Translations under genes and position numbers: made by a program
Part shown: one piece after another, positions 7,858 to 18,713 of the stretch
Numbering within the stretch: the stretch's first letter is position 1
Layout: every line of letters starts with the position of its first letter
Origin: JBDTRY01 sp039931435
GTDB taxonomy: Bacteria; Acidobacteriota; Thermoanaerobaculia; Gp7-AA8
Direction of reading: 5' to 3'
DNA: 27,831 bases
Assembly: GCA_039931435.1 (NCBI GenBank)
Contig: JBDTRY010000028.1
Coordinates: 1 to 27,831 of the forward strand
The notes under the pieces: model-generated
The model's input: only the letters and a program-made list of their open reading frames with translations
The model's database searches: none
What the model was told of the DNA's origin: nothing

Positions 7858-8624
7858 AACGGGTTCCAATCTCAATACTGGTCGTGGCGCTCTTCGCCGC
7901 AGTGATGATGGCCCAGAGGGCCGATGTCCCCGCCGAACCTCTGATCCAGGGGTCCTATCTCCAGCGTGCCTTCACCACTGGTGAGACGCTGGAGTTCGAC
8001 CTTTCCTGGTTGCGTCTTGCCGGCGGGCAGGCCGAGATGGTCATCGCGCCCGTAGCCGGCGAGAGTAATCGCACGAAGATGCACTCGCTGTTCCAGTCAC
8101 GGGGAGTCCTCGATCGCGTCTATCACGTCGAGGATCTCATCGAGACGATCGTCGAAAGCGACACGTTTTCCACAGTTCACTTTCACAAGCGGCTGAACGA
8201 ACGGAACAAGATCAAGGATGACACCACAGTGATGGACTACGGGACGGGGATCGCCACCCGCAAGGGGAAGGAGGTCCGCATCACCCGGCCGCTGCTCGAT
8301 CCGCTGTCGGCGATCTACCACCTTCGCCGTTTCAAGCTGAAGGTCGGCTCGACGCTTTATTTCACAGCCATCGGCGATGGGAAGATCTACAAGCTCGAGG
8401 CGGCCATTCTTCGCAAGGAGAAGCTGCGGACCGAGGCCGGGACATTCAATACCCTGCTTGTCCAGCCGAAGATGCGTCAGGGCGGTATCTTCCGTGACGA
8501 GAACAACCGTCTGCTCATCTGGTACAGCGACGACGACCGGCATCTTCCGGTGCGCATCCAGTCCGACATCGCCGCGGGCAGCATTACCGCAAACCTCCGC
8601 TCGTTCCGTGTCGGAACCCGCTGA
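7854..8624 (+). CDS. DUF3108 periplasmic/outer-envelope protein
   Basis: A 256-residue protein. I start it at TTG 7854, which overlaps the glycosyltransferase stop (TTGA) and has GGGAG 5 nt upstream. This gives a signal peptide (KRVPISILVVALFAAVMMAQ); the longer open frame back to 7773 lies inside the previous gene. The segment FTTGETLEFDLSWLRLAGGQAEM is the DUF3108 hallmark, followed by beta strands and a basic TRKGKEVRITRPLLDPLSA region. Function is unknown; the family often sits near cell-envelope genes, as here. Confidence 0.82.
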   Translation: MKRVPISILVVALFAAVMMAQRADVPAEPLIQGSYLQRAFTTGETLEFDLSWLRLAGGQAEMVIAPVAGESNRTKMHSLFQSRGVLDRVYHVEDLIETIVESDTFSTVHFHKRLNERNKIKDDTTVMDYGTGIATRKGKEVRITRPLLDPLSAIYHLRRFKLKVGSTLYFTAIGDGKIYKLEAAILRKEKLRTEAGTFNTLLVQPKMRQGGIFRDENNRLLIWYSDDDRHLPVRIQSDIAAGSITANLRSFRVGTR

Positions 8625-8676
8625 GTTGGCCCCCGGTTCGCCGCTGACGCTTCCTTGACGATGGCTCCCTATCCTT

Positions 8677-8691
8677 GGGTTCGAAGCTTGC
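8677..8691 (+). promoter_or_regulatory. Possible sigma54 (-24/-12) promoter of the pilus operon
   Basis: GGGTTCG-AAGC-TTGC has GG and GC separated by 10 nt and matches 8 of 11 fixed positions of TGGCACG-N4-TTGC. It lies in the 260-bp gap upstream of pilB. PilS/PilR systems classically act with sigma54, but a 15-bp weak match can occur by chance. Confidence 0.25.
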
Positions 8692-8884
8692 CGCGAAACT
8701 GGCCGCCGGAGCCGGATGTCTGGCTACAACGGCAGCGCGGGTGAGGGGTGTGCGTGGTAAACTCGGAGCGGTCTTCTTCAACTAATAAGATTGCAACGCA
8801 GGAATGCAGGCCTTCAGGGTGCCGCTCAGGCGGCGCGTAAGAAGGCCGTTGCTGCATCGGTGGGTGTGTGGAGCCGTCGTCGAC

Positions 8885-10597
<1,713 letters not shown>

Positions 10598-10641
10598 TGA
10601 TTGGCACGCATGTGCCTGGTCACTGAAGGAGAGAAGGAACA

Positions 10642-11772
10642 ATGGCTCAGGTCACGCTGCATCAGTTGTTGAAGACGATGGTGGAACGGGGCGGCTCGGA
10701 CCTTCACATCACCACGAACTCCCCCCCGCAGATTCGCATCGACGGAAAGCTCGTGCCGCTCGATCTGCCGCCTCTGAACGCCTCTGAGACCAAGCAGCTC
10801 GCCTATTCCGTGCTCACCGACGCGCAGAAACACCGCTTTGAAGAAAGTCTCGAGCTCGACCTCTCCTTCGGCATCAAAGGTCTGGCCCGCTTCCGGGCCA
10901 ACGTATTCAGCCAGCGCGGTGCCGTGGCCGGTGTGTACCGGCAGATTCCGTACGAGATTCTGGGATTCCGGGAGCTTGGACTGCCGCCCATCGTCGAGGA
11001 GATCTCGAACAAGCCTCGCGGTCTGGTGCTCGTCACCGGTCCGACAGGCTCGGGCAAGTCCACCACCCTGGCGGCCATGATCGACAAGATCAACCGGGAA
11101 CGTCACGAGCACATCATCACCATCGAGGATCCGGTAGAGTTCCTGCACTCGCACAAGAGCTGCGTGGTTAATCAGCGCGAGCTCTATGCGGACACGCATT
11201 CCTTCGCCGCCTCCCTGAAGTCGGCGTTGCGGCAGGATCCCGACGTGGTGCTCATCGGTGAGATGCGCGACCTGGAGACCATCGAATCAGCGTTGCGCAT
11301 CGCCGAGACGGGCCACCTCACATTCGGAACGCTGCACACCAATTCCGCAGCCCAGACCATCAACCGCATCGTGGACGTCTTCCCCGCGCACCAGCAGCCG
11401 CAGATCCGGGCACAGCTTTCATTCGTTCTGGAAGGGATTCTCTGTCAGGCCCTGCTTCCTCGTGCAAACGGCAAGGGCCGGGTCATGGCCATGGAGATTT
11501 TGGTGCCAAATCCGGCCATCCGCAACCTGGTTCGCGAAGACAAGGTCCATCAGATCTACAGCATGATGCAGACCGGCCAGAGCAAGTACGGCATGCAGAC
11601 GTTCAACCAGTCTCTGGCCACGCTTTACTTCAAGAAGCTGGTCACGCTGCAGTCCGCCCTGGGACGCTCCTCGAACCCGGACGAACTACAGGAGATGATT
11701 TCGCGGGGCGCCGGTGCGCTCATGCCGCAGACCACACCTCAGCCGAATTCGGCTGGAAGACGAACAGCGTAA
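10642..11772 (+). CDS. pilT: Type IV pilus retraction ATPase PilT
   Basis: A 376-residue retraction motor for twitching. The sequence starts MAQVTLHQLLKTMVERGGSDLH with GAGAAGGAAC before the ATG. Walker A GPTGSGKS has Lys139; Walker B is VVLIGEMRDLET; the His box is FGTLHTNSA. The AIRNLVRE motif diagnostic of PilT over PilB is present, followed by KVHQIYSMMQTGQS. It follows pilB by 44 nt; that gap contains a small hairpin, GGCAC-gcat-GTGCC (10603-10616), which could set relative expression. The C-terminal tail past about residue 355 is Pro/Gln-rich and unconserved. Confidence 0.96.
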   Translation: MAQVTLHQLLKTMVERGGSDLHITTNSPPQIRIDGKLVPLDLPPLNASETKQLAYSVLTDAQKHRFEESLELDLSFGIKGLARFRANVFSQRGAVAGVYRQIPYEILGFRELGLPPIVEEISNKPRGLVLVTGPTGSGKSTTLAAMIDKINRERHEHIITIEDPVEFLHSHKSCVVNQRELYADTHSFAASLKSALRQDPDVVLIGEMRDLETIESALRIAETGHLTFGTLHTNSAAQTINRIVDVFPAHQQPQIRAQLSFVLEGILCQALLPRANGKGRVMAMEILVPNPAIRNLVREDKVHQIYSMMQTGQSKYGMQTFNQSLATLYFKKLVTLQSALGRSSNPDELQEMISRGAGALMPQTTPQPNSAGRRTA

Positions 11773-11796
11773 CAGTGGATTTCCGGGAGGAATACC

Positions 11797-12999
11797 ATGC
11801 CGAGTTTTGAGTGGAAGGGGCGGGCGCGGGGTGGACAGGATCAAACCGGCGTCCTCGTTGCAGATTCGAAAGAAGCAGTGATCTCCACGCTGCGGCGGCA
11901 GCAGATCATCGTCACAGCCGTCAAGGAACGTGGAAAGGAAATCGCCCTGCCGAAGTTCGGAGGCAGAGTTCCGCCGAAGACTCTGGCCATCTTCACTCGC
12001 CAGTTCTCGGTAATGATCGACGCCGGACTTCCCCTGGTGCAGTGTCTGGAAATTCTGGCCACCCAGCAGGACCATAAGGTCTTCAGGCGTGTCCTTCACC
12101 AGGTGCGGCAGGATGTTGAGAGCGGTCTGAACCTGGCCGATTCCATGAGAAAGCATCCCAAGATCTTCGATGACCTCTACACCAATATGGTGGCCGCCGG
12201 AGAGGCCGGCGGTATTCTCGATACGATTCTGCAGCGTCTTTCCGTCTACATCGAGAAGGCCGTGAAACTGAAGGGGCAGGTCAAGGCGGCCATGATCTAT
12301 CCGGTGGCGGTCATCTCCATCGCCGTCATCGTGATCATGGTCATTCTCTGGAAGGTCATTCCCGTCTTCGCTTCGTTGTTCAAACAGCTCGGAGCGCAGC
12401 TTCCGCTTCCCACCGTCATCGTCATCACCATGTCCAACTTCGTCGGCGACTTCTGGTGGCTCATTGCCATCGTGGGCATCGGCGTCACCGTGGCCGTTCG
12501 AAAGTATTACGCAACCTACAAGGGCAAGCGCGTCATCGACGGCTTCCTGCTGAAGATGCCCATTCTTGGAATGCTCTTGCGCAAGATCGCTGTGGCCCGC
12601 TTCTGCAGGACGTTGGCAACGCTGACTGCTTCCGGAGTTCCCATACTCGACGGATTGCTCATCACCGCCAAGACCGCCGGCAATTCGATCGTTGAGGACG
12701 CCATCGTGGCCACGCGAAAATCTGTCGAGGAAGGCAAGACCATCAGTGAGCCCCTCAGCGATACGGACGTTTTTCCGCCCATGGTCGTGCAGATGATCTC
12801 GGTCGGAGAACAGACCGGCGCACTGGATACGATGCTCTCCAAAATCGCGGACTTTTACGAGGACGAAGTCGATGTGGCCGTGGCCGGACTGATGAAGCTC
12901 CTCGAGCCGGTGATGATCGCCTTCCTCGGCGTGGTCATCGGAGGAATCGTCATCGCCATGTACATGCCCATGTTCTCGCTCATTGGGCAGCTCGGCTGA
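11797..12999 (+). CDS. pilC: Type IV pilus inner-membrane platform protein PilC
   Basis: A 400-residue protein with two T2SSF (GspF/PilC) domains at about residues 68-190 and 270-395. Repeated FTRQFSVMIDAGLPLVQCLE and FCRTLATLTASGVPILDGL segments mark the tandem duplication. Hydrophobic segments near residues 168-190, 220-240 and 372-397 fit the three-helix topology. MPSFEWKGR is the usual N-terminus, and GGAGG stands 6 nt before the ATG. It forms the platform rotated by PilB and PilT. It follows pilT by 24 nt in the same operon. Confidence 0.95.
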   Translation: MPSFEWKGRARGGQDQTGVLVADSKEAVISTLRRQQIIVTAVKERGKEIALPKFGGRVPPKTLAIFTRQFSVMIDAGLPLVQCLEILATQQDHKVFRRVLHQVRQDVESGLNLADSMRKHPKIFDDLYTNMVAAGEAGGILDTILQRLSVYIEKAVKLKGQVKAAMIYPVAVISIAVIVIMVILWKVIPVFASLFKQLGAQLPLPTVIVITMSNFVGDFWWLIAIVGIGVTVAVRKYYATYKGKRVIDGFLLKMPILGMLLRKIAVARFCRTLATLTASGVPILDGLLITAKTAGNSIVEDAIVATRKSVEEGKTISEPLSDTDVFPPMVVQMISVGEQTGALDTMLSKIADFYEDEVDVAVAGLMKLLEPVMIAFLGVVIGGIVIAMYMPMFSLIGQLG

Positions 13000-13022
13000 T
13001 GAATGGACGAAGATGATGGAGG

Positions 13023-14735
13023 ATGATTCCTGACAGGGTCGTCCTCCATCGATCATTTTCCTCTGAAGACATGCCGAATTCTCCGACCGACGCCCGCAGC
13101 CTGATCGCGGTACGGGTGGTCGCGGTGACGGCGCTCCTCCTGGCAGCGCTGCTCATCCAGTACACGGTCGAATCCTCGCTCCCGATCAACTATCTCTACC
13201 TGGTGACGGGAATGACCTACGCCATGACCCTGGCCTACATCGCCCTCTTGAGGGTGGTCAGGCGAGAGATCAATCTGGTCATCCAGCTACTCGGCGATCT
13301 GATCGTGGAGACGGCCATCGTCTATTTTACCGGCGGCTGGGACTCTCCATTTTCCTTTCTCTACCTCGTGACCATCATCACTGCCTCGATGCTGCTTTAC
13401 CGGCGGGGCGGTCTCCTGGCGGCATCCGGAGCTACGGTTCTGTTCGGCGGAATGGCCGATCTCATGTACTACCGCGTGCTGGCCATGCCCACGGTGAATT
13501 TCTTCTCGCACACACCTCCCGAGCCCCTGCAGCTGTACATGACCATGGGAACGAACCTGGCCGGTTTCTACGCCACGGCCTTCCTCACCTCGTTCATTTC
13601 CGAGAAGTTGCGCCGGACGTATGCCGAGCTGGATGCAAACCGCCAGAACCTGGCCGAGCTGCAGGCTCTGAGCCGCAACGTCATCGAGTCCGTCCCCTCG
13701 GGCCTGCTCACGCTGGGCGACGACGGAGTGATCACCTTCGTCAATCCCGCGGGTGGCGAGATCCTGAAAATGACCACTCCGTCGATCGTCGGCGAGCAGC
13801 TGAGCGACATCGGTCTGTTCTGGAAAGATGAGTGGAACGAGCTGCGCAGCTCGATGCTCACCAACAGGATCATCCGCGGCGAGACGAGCTTCGTCCGCAA
13901 CGGTGAGATCCGCAGCATCGGCTACGCCATGACCCCGCTCAATACTCTCGAAGGGGAGTCCTACGGGCTGACGCTGATCTTTCAGGACCTCACGGACATG
14001 AAGAGTCTCGAGTCGCAACTGCGCATGAAAGATCGCATGGCCGCGGTCGGTGAGCTCTCCGCCGGAATTGCTCACGAAATCCGCAATCCCCTGGCGGCAA
14101 TCGCCGGCTCGGTTCAGGTGCTGAAGAACAGCAAGCACCTCAGCCCTCAGGAAGAACGTCTGATGTCGATCATCCTCCGTGAGTCCGACCGGCTGAACAA
14201 ATCCATCGCGGATTTTCTGCGATTCGTGAAGCCTCAGGAGAAGATGAGTGTCCAGTTCGATATCGCGGCCAGTCTCGGGGAGACCCTGGATCTGCTCGCA
14301 AACTCGACGGAAGTAACCACTGATCATGCCATCGAGCGCCAGATCGACCCGCCTGCCTTCAGACTCCACGGCGATCCGGATCAGATCCGGCAGGTTTTCT
14401 GGAACCTTGCCAAGAACGCTTTTCAGGCCATGCCATCGGGCGGGGAGCTGCGCGTCTGGACGGAAATGGATGAAAACTTCTACCGCATCCACTTCTCCGA
14501 CAATGGCAGAGGAATGTCAGAGGAAGACCAGAAGAAACTGTTTCAGCCCTTCCGCACGAACTTCCCCACCGGTACCGGATTGGGAATGGCCATCTCTTAC
14601 CGCATCGTCCAGGAACATGGCGGCAGGATTACCGTGGAGTCGGACGAAGGGCGCGGCACGACGATTACGCTTTCGTTGCCTCTGGCAATCGCCCGCGCTG
14701 CCGATCACCTCGGGCTCGTCGCTCCGGTGGCCTGA
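13023..14735 (+). CDS. pilS: PilS-like membrane sensor histidine kinase
   Basis: A 570-residue kinase. Residues about 20-190 hold roughly six hydrophobic segments in the PilS arrangement, including the TGGWDSPFSFLYLVTI loop typical of PilS. A PAS domain follows (about 215-325), then HisKA with phospho-acceptor His351 in SAGIAHEIRNPLAAIAGS, and HATPase (NLAKNAFQAMPSGG, DNGRGM, GTGLGMAI). It should phosphorylate an NtrC-type regulator (PilR) controlling pilin genes. No response regulator follows; the next gene is ruvB on the other strand. ATG 13071 is an alternative start, because GGAGG abuts the first ATG too closely. Confidence 0.88.
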   Translation: MIPDRVVLHRSFSSEDMPNSPTDARSLIAVRVVAVTALLLAALLIQYTVESSLPINYLYLVTGMTYAMTLAYIALLRVVRREINLVIQLLGDLIVETAIVYFTGGWDSPFSFLYLVTIITASMLLYRRGGLLAASGATVLFGGMADLMYYRVLAMPTVNFFSHTPPEPLQLYMTMGTNLAGFYATAFLTSFISEKLRRTYAELDANRQNLAELQALSRNVIESVPSGLLTLGDDGVITFVNPAGGEILKMTTPSIVGEQLSDIGLFWKDEWNELRSSMLTNRIIRGETSFVRNGEIRSIGYAMTPLNTLEGESYGLTLIFQDLTDMKSLESQLRMKDRMAAVGELSAGIAHEIRNPLAAIAGSVQVLKNSKHLSPQEERLMSIILRESDRLNKSIADFLRFVKPQEKMSVQFDIAASLGETLDLLANSTEVTTDHAIERQIDPPAFRLHGDPDQIRQVFWNLAKNAFQAMPSGGELRVWTEMDENFYRIHFSDNGRGMSEEDQKKLFQPFRTNFPTGTGLGMAISYRIVQEHGGRITVESDEGRGTTITLSLPLAIARAADHLGLVAPVA

Positions 14736-14752
14736 GCCTCCGGAGATCTCAG
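14732..14752. terminator. Stem-loop at pilS/ruvB convergent ends
   Basis: CTGAG (14732-14736) pairs with CTCAG (14748-14752) and encloses the palindrome CTCCGGAG. It overlaps both 3' ends, which are only 13 nt apart. There is no strong T-run, so terminator activity is tentative. Confidence 0.3.
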
Positions 14753-15786
14753 AACAATTTCGACTGATTGCGCTGGGCCAGAGCGGCCGGATATCCAAGA
14801 TGTTCGTAGGCAGCCTTGCCAGCCACACGTCCACGTGACGTGCGCTGCAGAAAGCCGATCTGGATGAGATAGGGCTCGTAGAGATCTTCGATCGTGCCCC
14901 GGTCTTCCGAGATCGAGGAGGCGATGGCGTTCAGGCCCACGGGACCTCCGCCAAAGCGATCGATGATCGCCGTGAGCAGTTTCCGATCGATCTCGTCCAG
15001 GCCGAACCGATCGACCTCGAGCATCTTCAGCGCGCTGCAGGCGATATCAAGGTCGATCGCCCCCTGATGTTTCACCTCGGCATAATCGCGCACCCGGCGG
15101 AGCAGACGATTGGCGATGCGCGGCGTACCGCGGGCGCGCTGCGCGATCTCCAGCGCGCCCTCCGCGCTTATGGGAATCTGCAGGATGTCCGCGGCTCGTT
15201 CGACGATCGTGGTCAGGGAGGGCACGTCGTAAAAATCCAGGCGATGAACGATTCCGAATCGCGCTCGCAGCGGGGCGGTGAGCAGGCCCGCTCTGGTCGT
15301 CGCCCCCACCAGGGTGAAACGGGGGATGTCCATCTTCACCGTCCGTGCCGATGGGCCCTGGCCGATGATGATGTCCAGTTTGAAATCCTCCATGGCCGAG
15401 TAAAGGATCTCTTCGATCTGCGCCGGCAACCGATGGATCTCGTCGATGAAAAAGACATCGCCTGTTTCGAGGTTGGTCAGGATGGCGGCGAGGTCGCCAG
15501 CCTTTTCGATGACCGGCCCGGACGTGGACTTGATGCCCGCACCCATCTCATTGGCCACGATGTTGGCCAGTGTGGTTTTTCCCAGTCCCGGCGGACCGAA
15601 GAGCAGAGTGTGATCGAGCGGCTCGCCGCGTTTCCTCGCGGCAGATATGGAGATCCCCAGATTTTCCTTGATCTTCGCCTGGCCGATGTACTCGCGCAGG
15701 AACCGGGGCCGCAGGGATAGTTCGACTACGACCTCCTCGTCGATGGTCTCTGCGGAAAGAATGCGATCGTCCGGCACGGTGTTCAT
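14749..15786 (-). CDS. ruvB: Holliday junction branch-migration ATPase RuvB
   Basis: A 345-residue AAA+ motor, the normal length. It opens LRPRFLREYIGQAKIKENL, then Walker A GPPGLGKTT, Walker B FIDEIHRL, sensor 1 GATTRAGLLTAPLRARFG, and the C-terminal winged helix with SSISEDRGTIEDLYEPYLIQ and a GFLQRTSRGRVA end. It drives branch migration with RuvA. ruvA and ruvC are not adjacent, so the operon is split. It diverges from nadB across 148 bp. No obvious LexA site is seen there. Confidence 0.97.
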   Translation of the reverse strand: MNTVPDDRILSAETIDEEVVVELSLRPRFLREYIGQAKIKENLGISISAARKRGEPLDHTLLFGPPGLGKTTLANIVANEMGAGIKSTSGPVIEKAGDLAAILTNLETGDVFFIDEIHRLPAQIEEILYSAMEDFKLDIIIGQGPSARTVKMDIPRFTLVGATTRAGLLTAPLRARFGIVHRLDFYDVPSLTTIVERAADILQIPISAEGALEIAQRARGTPRIANRLLRRVRDYAEVKHQGAIDLDIACSALKMLEVDRFGLDEIDRKLLTAIIDRFGGGPVGLNAIASSISEDRGTIEDLYEPYLIQIGFLQRTSRGRVAGKAAYEHLGYPAALAQRNQSKLF

Positions 15787-15922
15787 TCTAGCCGCTACCT
15801 ACCCTGGAGCCGCCACCGCGGGATGAAGATAGCGAACCAGCTGCCGGCCGTCCGGCCTCCGTATTCTGATGCCGCAGGCGGCCGCGGATTACTCCGGGAG
15901 AATTCCAGTCCCCGCGCTCCTG

Positions 15923-15928
15923 TAGAAT
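15923..15928 (+). promoter_or_regulatory. nadB -10 element, predicting a leaderless mRNA
   Basis: TAGAAT ends at 15928. Treating its last base as -7 puts +1 at 15935, the G of the nadB GTG. No Shine-Dalgarno sequence can fit, and no good -35 is seen. Confidence 0.35.
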
Positions 15929-15934
15929 CCGGCA

Positions 15935-17605
15935 GTGCCGAAGCTGGAGAACAGGTCGCATTTCTCCGTACTGATCATCGGAACAGGAATCGCTGGTTTG
16001 GCAACGGCCTACTGTCTGGCCCGGGCCGGAGTGGCCGTGCTCCTTGTCACGAAGGCAGGAGATCCGGCTGACTGCAATACGGTGTGGGCCCAGGGCGGCA
16101 TCATTTATCGCGGCGAGCATGATTCCGAGAATTCCCTCGTCAATGACATCCTCGCTGCCGGCGCAGGGCTGTCGAACGAGGAAGCCGTCCGGTTTCTGGC
16201 GACGGAGGGACCGAGGATCGTCAAAGAGATCCTGCTGGACGACGTGCATGTTCCCTTCTCCACGAACATCGAGGGCGAGCTGGATCTGACAAACGAGGGA
16301 GCGCACTCCGTTTCGCGGATCATTCATGCCGCGGATGCGACCGGCAGGGCCATCGAGCACTCGCTGCTGGACAGGGTCAGGCAGGAACCGAACATCACCC
16401 TGGCCGCGGAGATGACGGCCATCGATCTTCTGACCACGCACCACCATCCGACCGACATCCAGATCCGTTACCGGCTGACAAACGAGTGCGTGGGAGCGTA
16501 TCTGCTGGATAACACGACCAACGAGGTGCTGACCGTCTTCGCCGACTACACCGTGCTGGCCACAGGAGGCCTGGGAAGAATCTTCCTGCACACGACCAAC
16601 ACCCGTCATTCCATCGGCGACGGGGTGGTCATGGCGCACCGGGCCGGCGCCACGATCATGAATGCCGAATACGTTCAGTTCCATCCCACGGCCCTGGCCT
16701 CCAAACGCGAAAATCACTTTCTGATCTCGGAGGCATTGCGCGGCGAGGGAGCCCGTCTCATGAATCAGAAGGGTGAGTACTTCATGGAAAAGTACTCACC
16801 GGTGGGGAAGGATCTCTCACCTCGCGACATCGTCACGCGGGCCATTGTGGAAGAGATGACGCTGTCCAGGGACGACTACGTCTATCTCGATCTTGCCCAT
16901 TTCTACAAAGGCCGTGAACCGATTCCGGAGCGATTCCCGACGATTTATGGCGAATGCCGATCGATCGGGATCGATATCGAGCGTGAGCCGATACCCGTCG
17001 TCCCCGCCGCGCACTACTTCTGCGGCGGCGTGCTGGTCAATCAGAGCGGAGAGACTACCCTGGCCCGTCTCTACGCCGCTGGGGAGACGTCCTGCAGCGG
17101 CGTGCACGGCGCCAACCGCCTGGCCTCCACCTCGCTGCTGGAAGGAGTCACCTGGGGGGCATTTGCGGCCTCGTCCATCCGCGCCAGAATGGAGAGTAAC
17201 GGCGGAACCTCGGCAGCCGGGAACAATTCCGCTGCCGTCCACCGGGCGCCATCATCGCGGACTCCGGGGAGCGGCCCTGTCGACCCGGCAATCTTCAAGA
17301 CGATTCCCGACTGGAAGCAGCCCGGAAGCGAAAATATGGAGGATCCGGCGCTCATCCTCCAGGACTGGACGACCATCCAGCACACGATGTGGAACTACGT
17401 GGGAATCGTCCGTTCGTACGAACGGCTGAAGAGGTCCGTGGCGGACATGCGTGAGCTTGGAAGCCGCCTGACCAAGTACTACCACGAGTCCATGATCAGT
17501 AAGGAGATCCTGGAGCTTTTTCACGGGCAGCAGATGGCCTCGATCGTAGCCAATGCCGCGCTGAAAAATCCGGTTTCGCGCGGGGCGCACTTCCGTCGCG
17601 ACTGA
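15935..17605 (+). CDS. nadB: L-aspartate oxidase (NAD biosynthesis)
   Basis: A 556-residue FAD enzyme that oxidises aspartate to iminoaspartate, the first step of de novo NAD synthesis. The N-terminal dinucleotide fold is IIGTGIAGLATAYCLARAG; WAQGGI follows. Succinate dehydrogenase/fumarate reductase-like motifs VQFHPTAL, SEALRGEGA and SPRDIVTRAIVEEM are present, and HGANRLASTSLLEG is the NadB/SdhA FAD signature. A Ser/Ala/Gly-rich insert around residues 420-450 makes it slightly long. nadA and nadC are not nearby. The start is GTG 15935, with a -10 at leaderless spacing. Confidence 0.94.
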   Translation: MPKLENRSHFSVLIIGTGIAGLATAYCLARAGVAVLLVTKAGDPADCNTVWAQGGIIYRGEHDSENSLVNDILAAGAGLSNEEAVRFLATEGPRIVKEILLDDVHVPFSTNIEGELDLTNEGAHSVSRIIHAADATGRAIEHSLLDRVRQEPNITLAAEMTAIDLLTTHHHPTDIQIRYRLTNECVGAYLLDNTTNEVLTVFADYTVLATGGLGRIFLHTTNTRHSIGDGVVMAHRAGATIMNAEYVQFHPTALASKRENHFLISEALRGEGARLMNQKGEYFMEKYSPVGKDLSPRDIVTRAIVEEMTLSRDDYVYLDLAHFYKGREPIPERFPTIYGECRSIGIDIEREPIPVVPAAHYFCGGVLVNQSGETTLARLYAAGETSCSGVHGANRLASTSLLEGVTWGAFAASSIRARMESNGGTSAAGNNSAAVHRAPSSRTPGSGPVDPAIFKTIPDWKQPGSENMEDPALILQDWTTIQHTMWNYVGIVRSYERLKRSVADMRELGSRLTKYYHESMISKEILELFHGQQMASIVANAALKNPVSRGAHFRRD

Positions 17606-17611
17606 GTCGCG
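17597..17611. terminator. GC-rich hairpin at nadB 3' end
   Basis: CGCGAC (17597-17602) and GTCGCG (17606-17611) form a 6-bp stem whose 3-nt loop is the nadB stop codon TGA. It lies between convergent nadB and the prenyltransferase gene. No T-run follows. Confidence 0.35.
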
Positions 17612-17619
17612 GACCCGGT

Positions 17620-18636
17620 TCAGACCAGGTAGGCCACAGCGAATCCGATCTGCGCGGCCATCATCATCAGATACATGTGACGCCACGAAGGATGGTTTTC
17701 CGTGGCCGTGAGTTCCTCGGGCTTTCTCACCAGCAGCCAGGCCGTGTACGTTCCCCATAGACTGAGCGCCATTCCCAGAGCAGCGAGGAGCGCCGGGTTG
17801 CCGGTAAGGATGCGGTGTGATGAGCCGGAGAAGGGATCGTCTGCGTAGGCGCCGATGGGAATGAGGAGCCAGGGCAGAACAAAAAACGGCGCGATGATCC
17901 ACGCCGCTCGTTTCACGCCGAAGGCGATCGGCAGAGTGCGGCATCCACCCACACGATCTCCTTCGATGTCCGAGAAATCCTTCGTCGAGGCGGCGCCGAT
18001 CAGGAAGAGCATGAACACCAGCCCGATGTACCAGGGCTCCAGAAACCAGATCCGGGCCACCATCGACCATCCCGCCACCTTGAGAAGGCAGCCGCGGGGA
18101 ATGGCGATGGTCAGGTTGGCCCCGATGGGATGCGCCTTCGTACGTCCGAAGCGGGGATCCGAGTAGACGAACGTGGCTGCGAACGCGGCCAGATAAATGA
18201 ACAGGCACTGGTGATGGGGCAGAGGTGCCAGAAGTTTCTGGGAGATCGTGTTGAAGGGATAGACCACCACCAGCCACGTGGGAATGAGTCCCAGCGCATA
18301 CCAGATCCATGTTGCCACCCAGGCTTGATGCAGGGAAATCTCGCCCGTGACCAGAGGGCGCGCCGGTTTGTTGATGCGATCGATCTCCAGGTCATGGATC
18401 TGGTTGAGTGAATTGTTCGCCGCGTTCAGGAACGCCGCGCAGAGCGAACCGAGGACTACGGTGAAGATGACGGCACTCCCCAACTGTCGTGACGGATCGG
18501 GGTTGTGAATCGAGCCCCAGGCGCAGACCGCTCCGGAGACGATCCCCAGGAAGGGGGGAAGGAGTGTAAAAGCCCGGGCCAGCTTGACGTATCGATTCAA
18601 CGGGGCATCAGTGTAGCGGATGGTGGGCCTGGCCAT
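17620..18636 (-). CDS. UbiA-family prenyltransferase
   Basis: A 338-residue polytopic membrane enzyme with eight or nine hydrophobic segments. The first Asp-rich site is in NSLNQIHDLEIDRINKPARPL (NxxxD-xxxD type, near residue 75). The second is DFSDIEGDRVGGCRTLP (near residue 220). Together they define the Mg-prenyl diphosphate-binding pair of the UbiA superfamily. Possible roles include a quinone, chlorophyll-side-chain-like or archaeal-type ether-lipid prenyl transfer. The substrate cannot be set from the sequence, and no menaquinone or ubiquinone genes lie beside it. It is convergent with nadB and divergent from the NYN gene. No clear ribosome site precedes the ATG. Confidence 0.87.
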   Translation of the reverse strand: MARPTIRYTDAPLNRYVKLARAFTLLPPFLGIVSGAVCAWGSIHNPDPSRQLGSAVIFTVVLGSLCAAFLNAANNSLNQIHDLEIDRINKPARPLVTGEISLHQAWVATWIWYALGLIPTWLVVVYPFNTISQKLLAPLPHHQCLFIYLAAFAATFVYSDPRFGRTKAHPIGANLTIAIPRGCLLKVAGWSMVARIWFLEPWYIGLVFMLFLIGAASTKDFSDIEGDRVGGCRTLPIAFGVKRAAWIIAPFFVLPWLLIPIGAYADDPFSGSSHRILTGNPALLAALGMALSLWGTYTAWLLVRKPEELTATENHPSWRHMYLMMMAAQIGFAVAYLV

Positions 18637-18654
18637 GAGGCGGTGCGGCCTGCT

Positions 18655-18670
18655 GCCGGCGGGCGCCGGC
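18655..18670. other. Perfect GC hairpin in divergent intergenic region
   Basis: GCCGGC-gggc-GCCGGC forms a 6-bp stem with a tetraloop in the 77-bp gap between the prenyltransferase and NYN gene starts. It lies just upstream of the NYN promoter and could be a cruciform or operator. Function is unknown. Confidence 0.3.
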
Positions 18671-18678
18671 CGTCATTC

Positions 18679-18687
18679 TGCTACACT
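18679..18687 (+). promoter_or_regulatory. Extended -10 promoter of the NYN-LOTUS gene
   Basis: TGC-TACACT is a TGn-extended -10. The predicted start near 18694 gives a 20-nt leader to ATG 18714. No -35 is visible. Confidence 0.4.
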
Positions 18688-18713
18688 TGATCGGAACCTG
18701 AACCCGCCACTAA

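Noticed and set aside
11686..13056. 456-codon open frame on the minus strand
   Set aside because: It is antisense to pilT/pilC, which have full motif support. It is His/Asp-rich in the way produced by reading GC-rich genes backwards, and has no family signature.
17252..18310. 352-codon minus-strand frame across nadB 3' end and the prenyltransferase
   Set aside because: Out of frame with the prenyltransferase, which has both Asp-rich motifs; composition is shadow-like.
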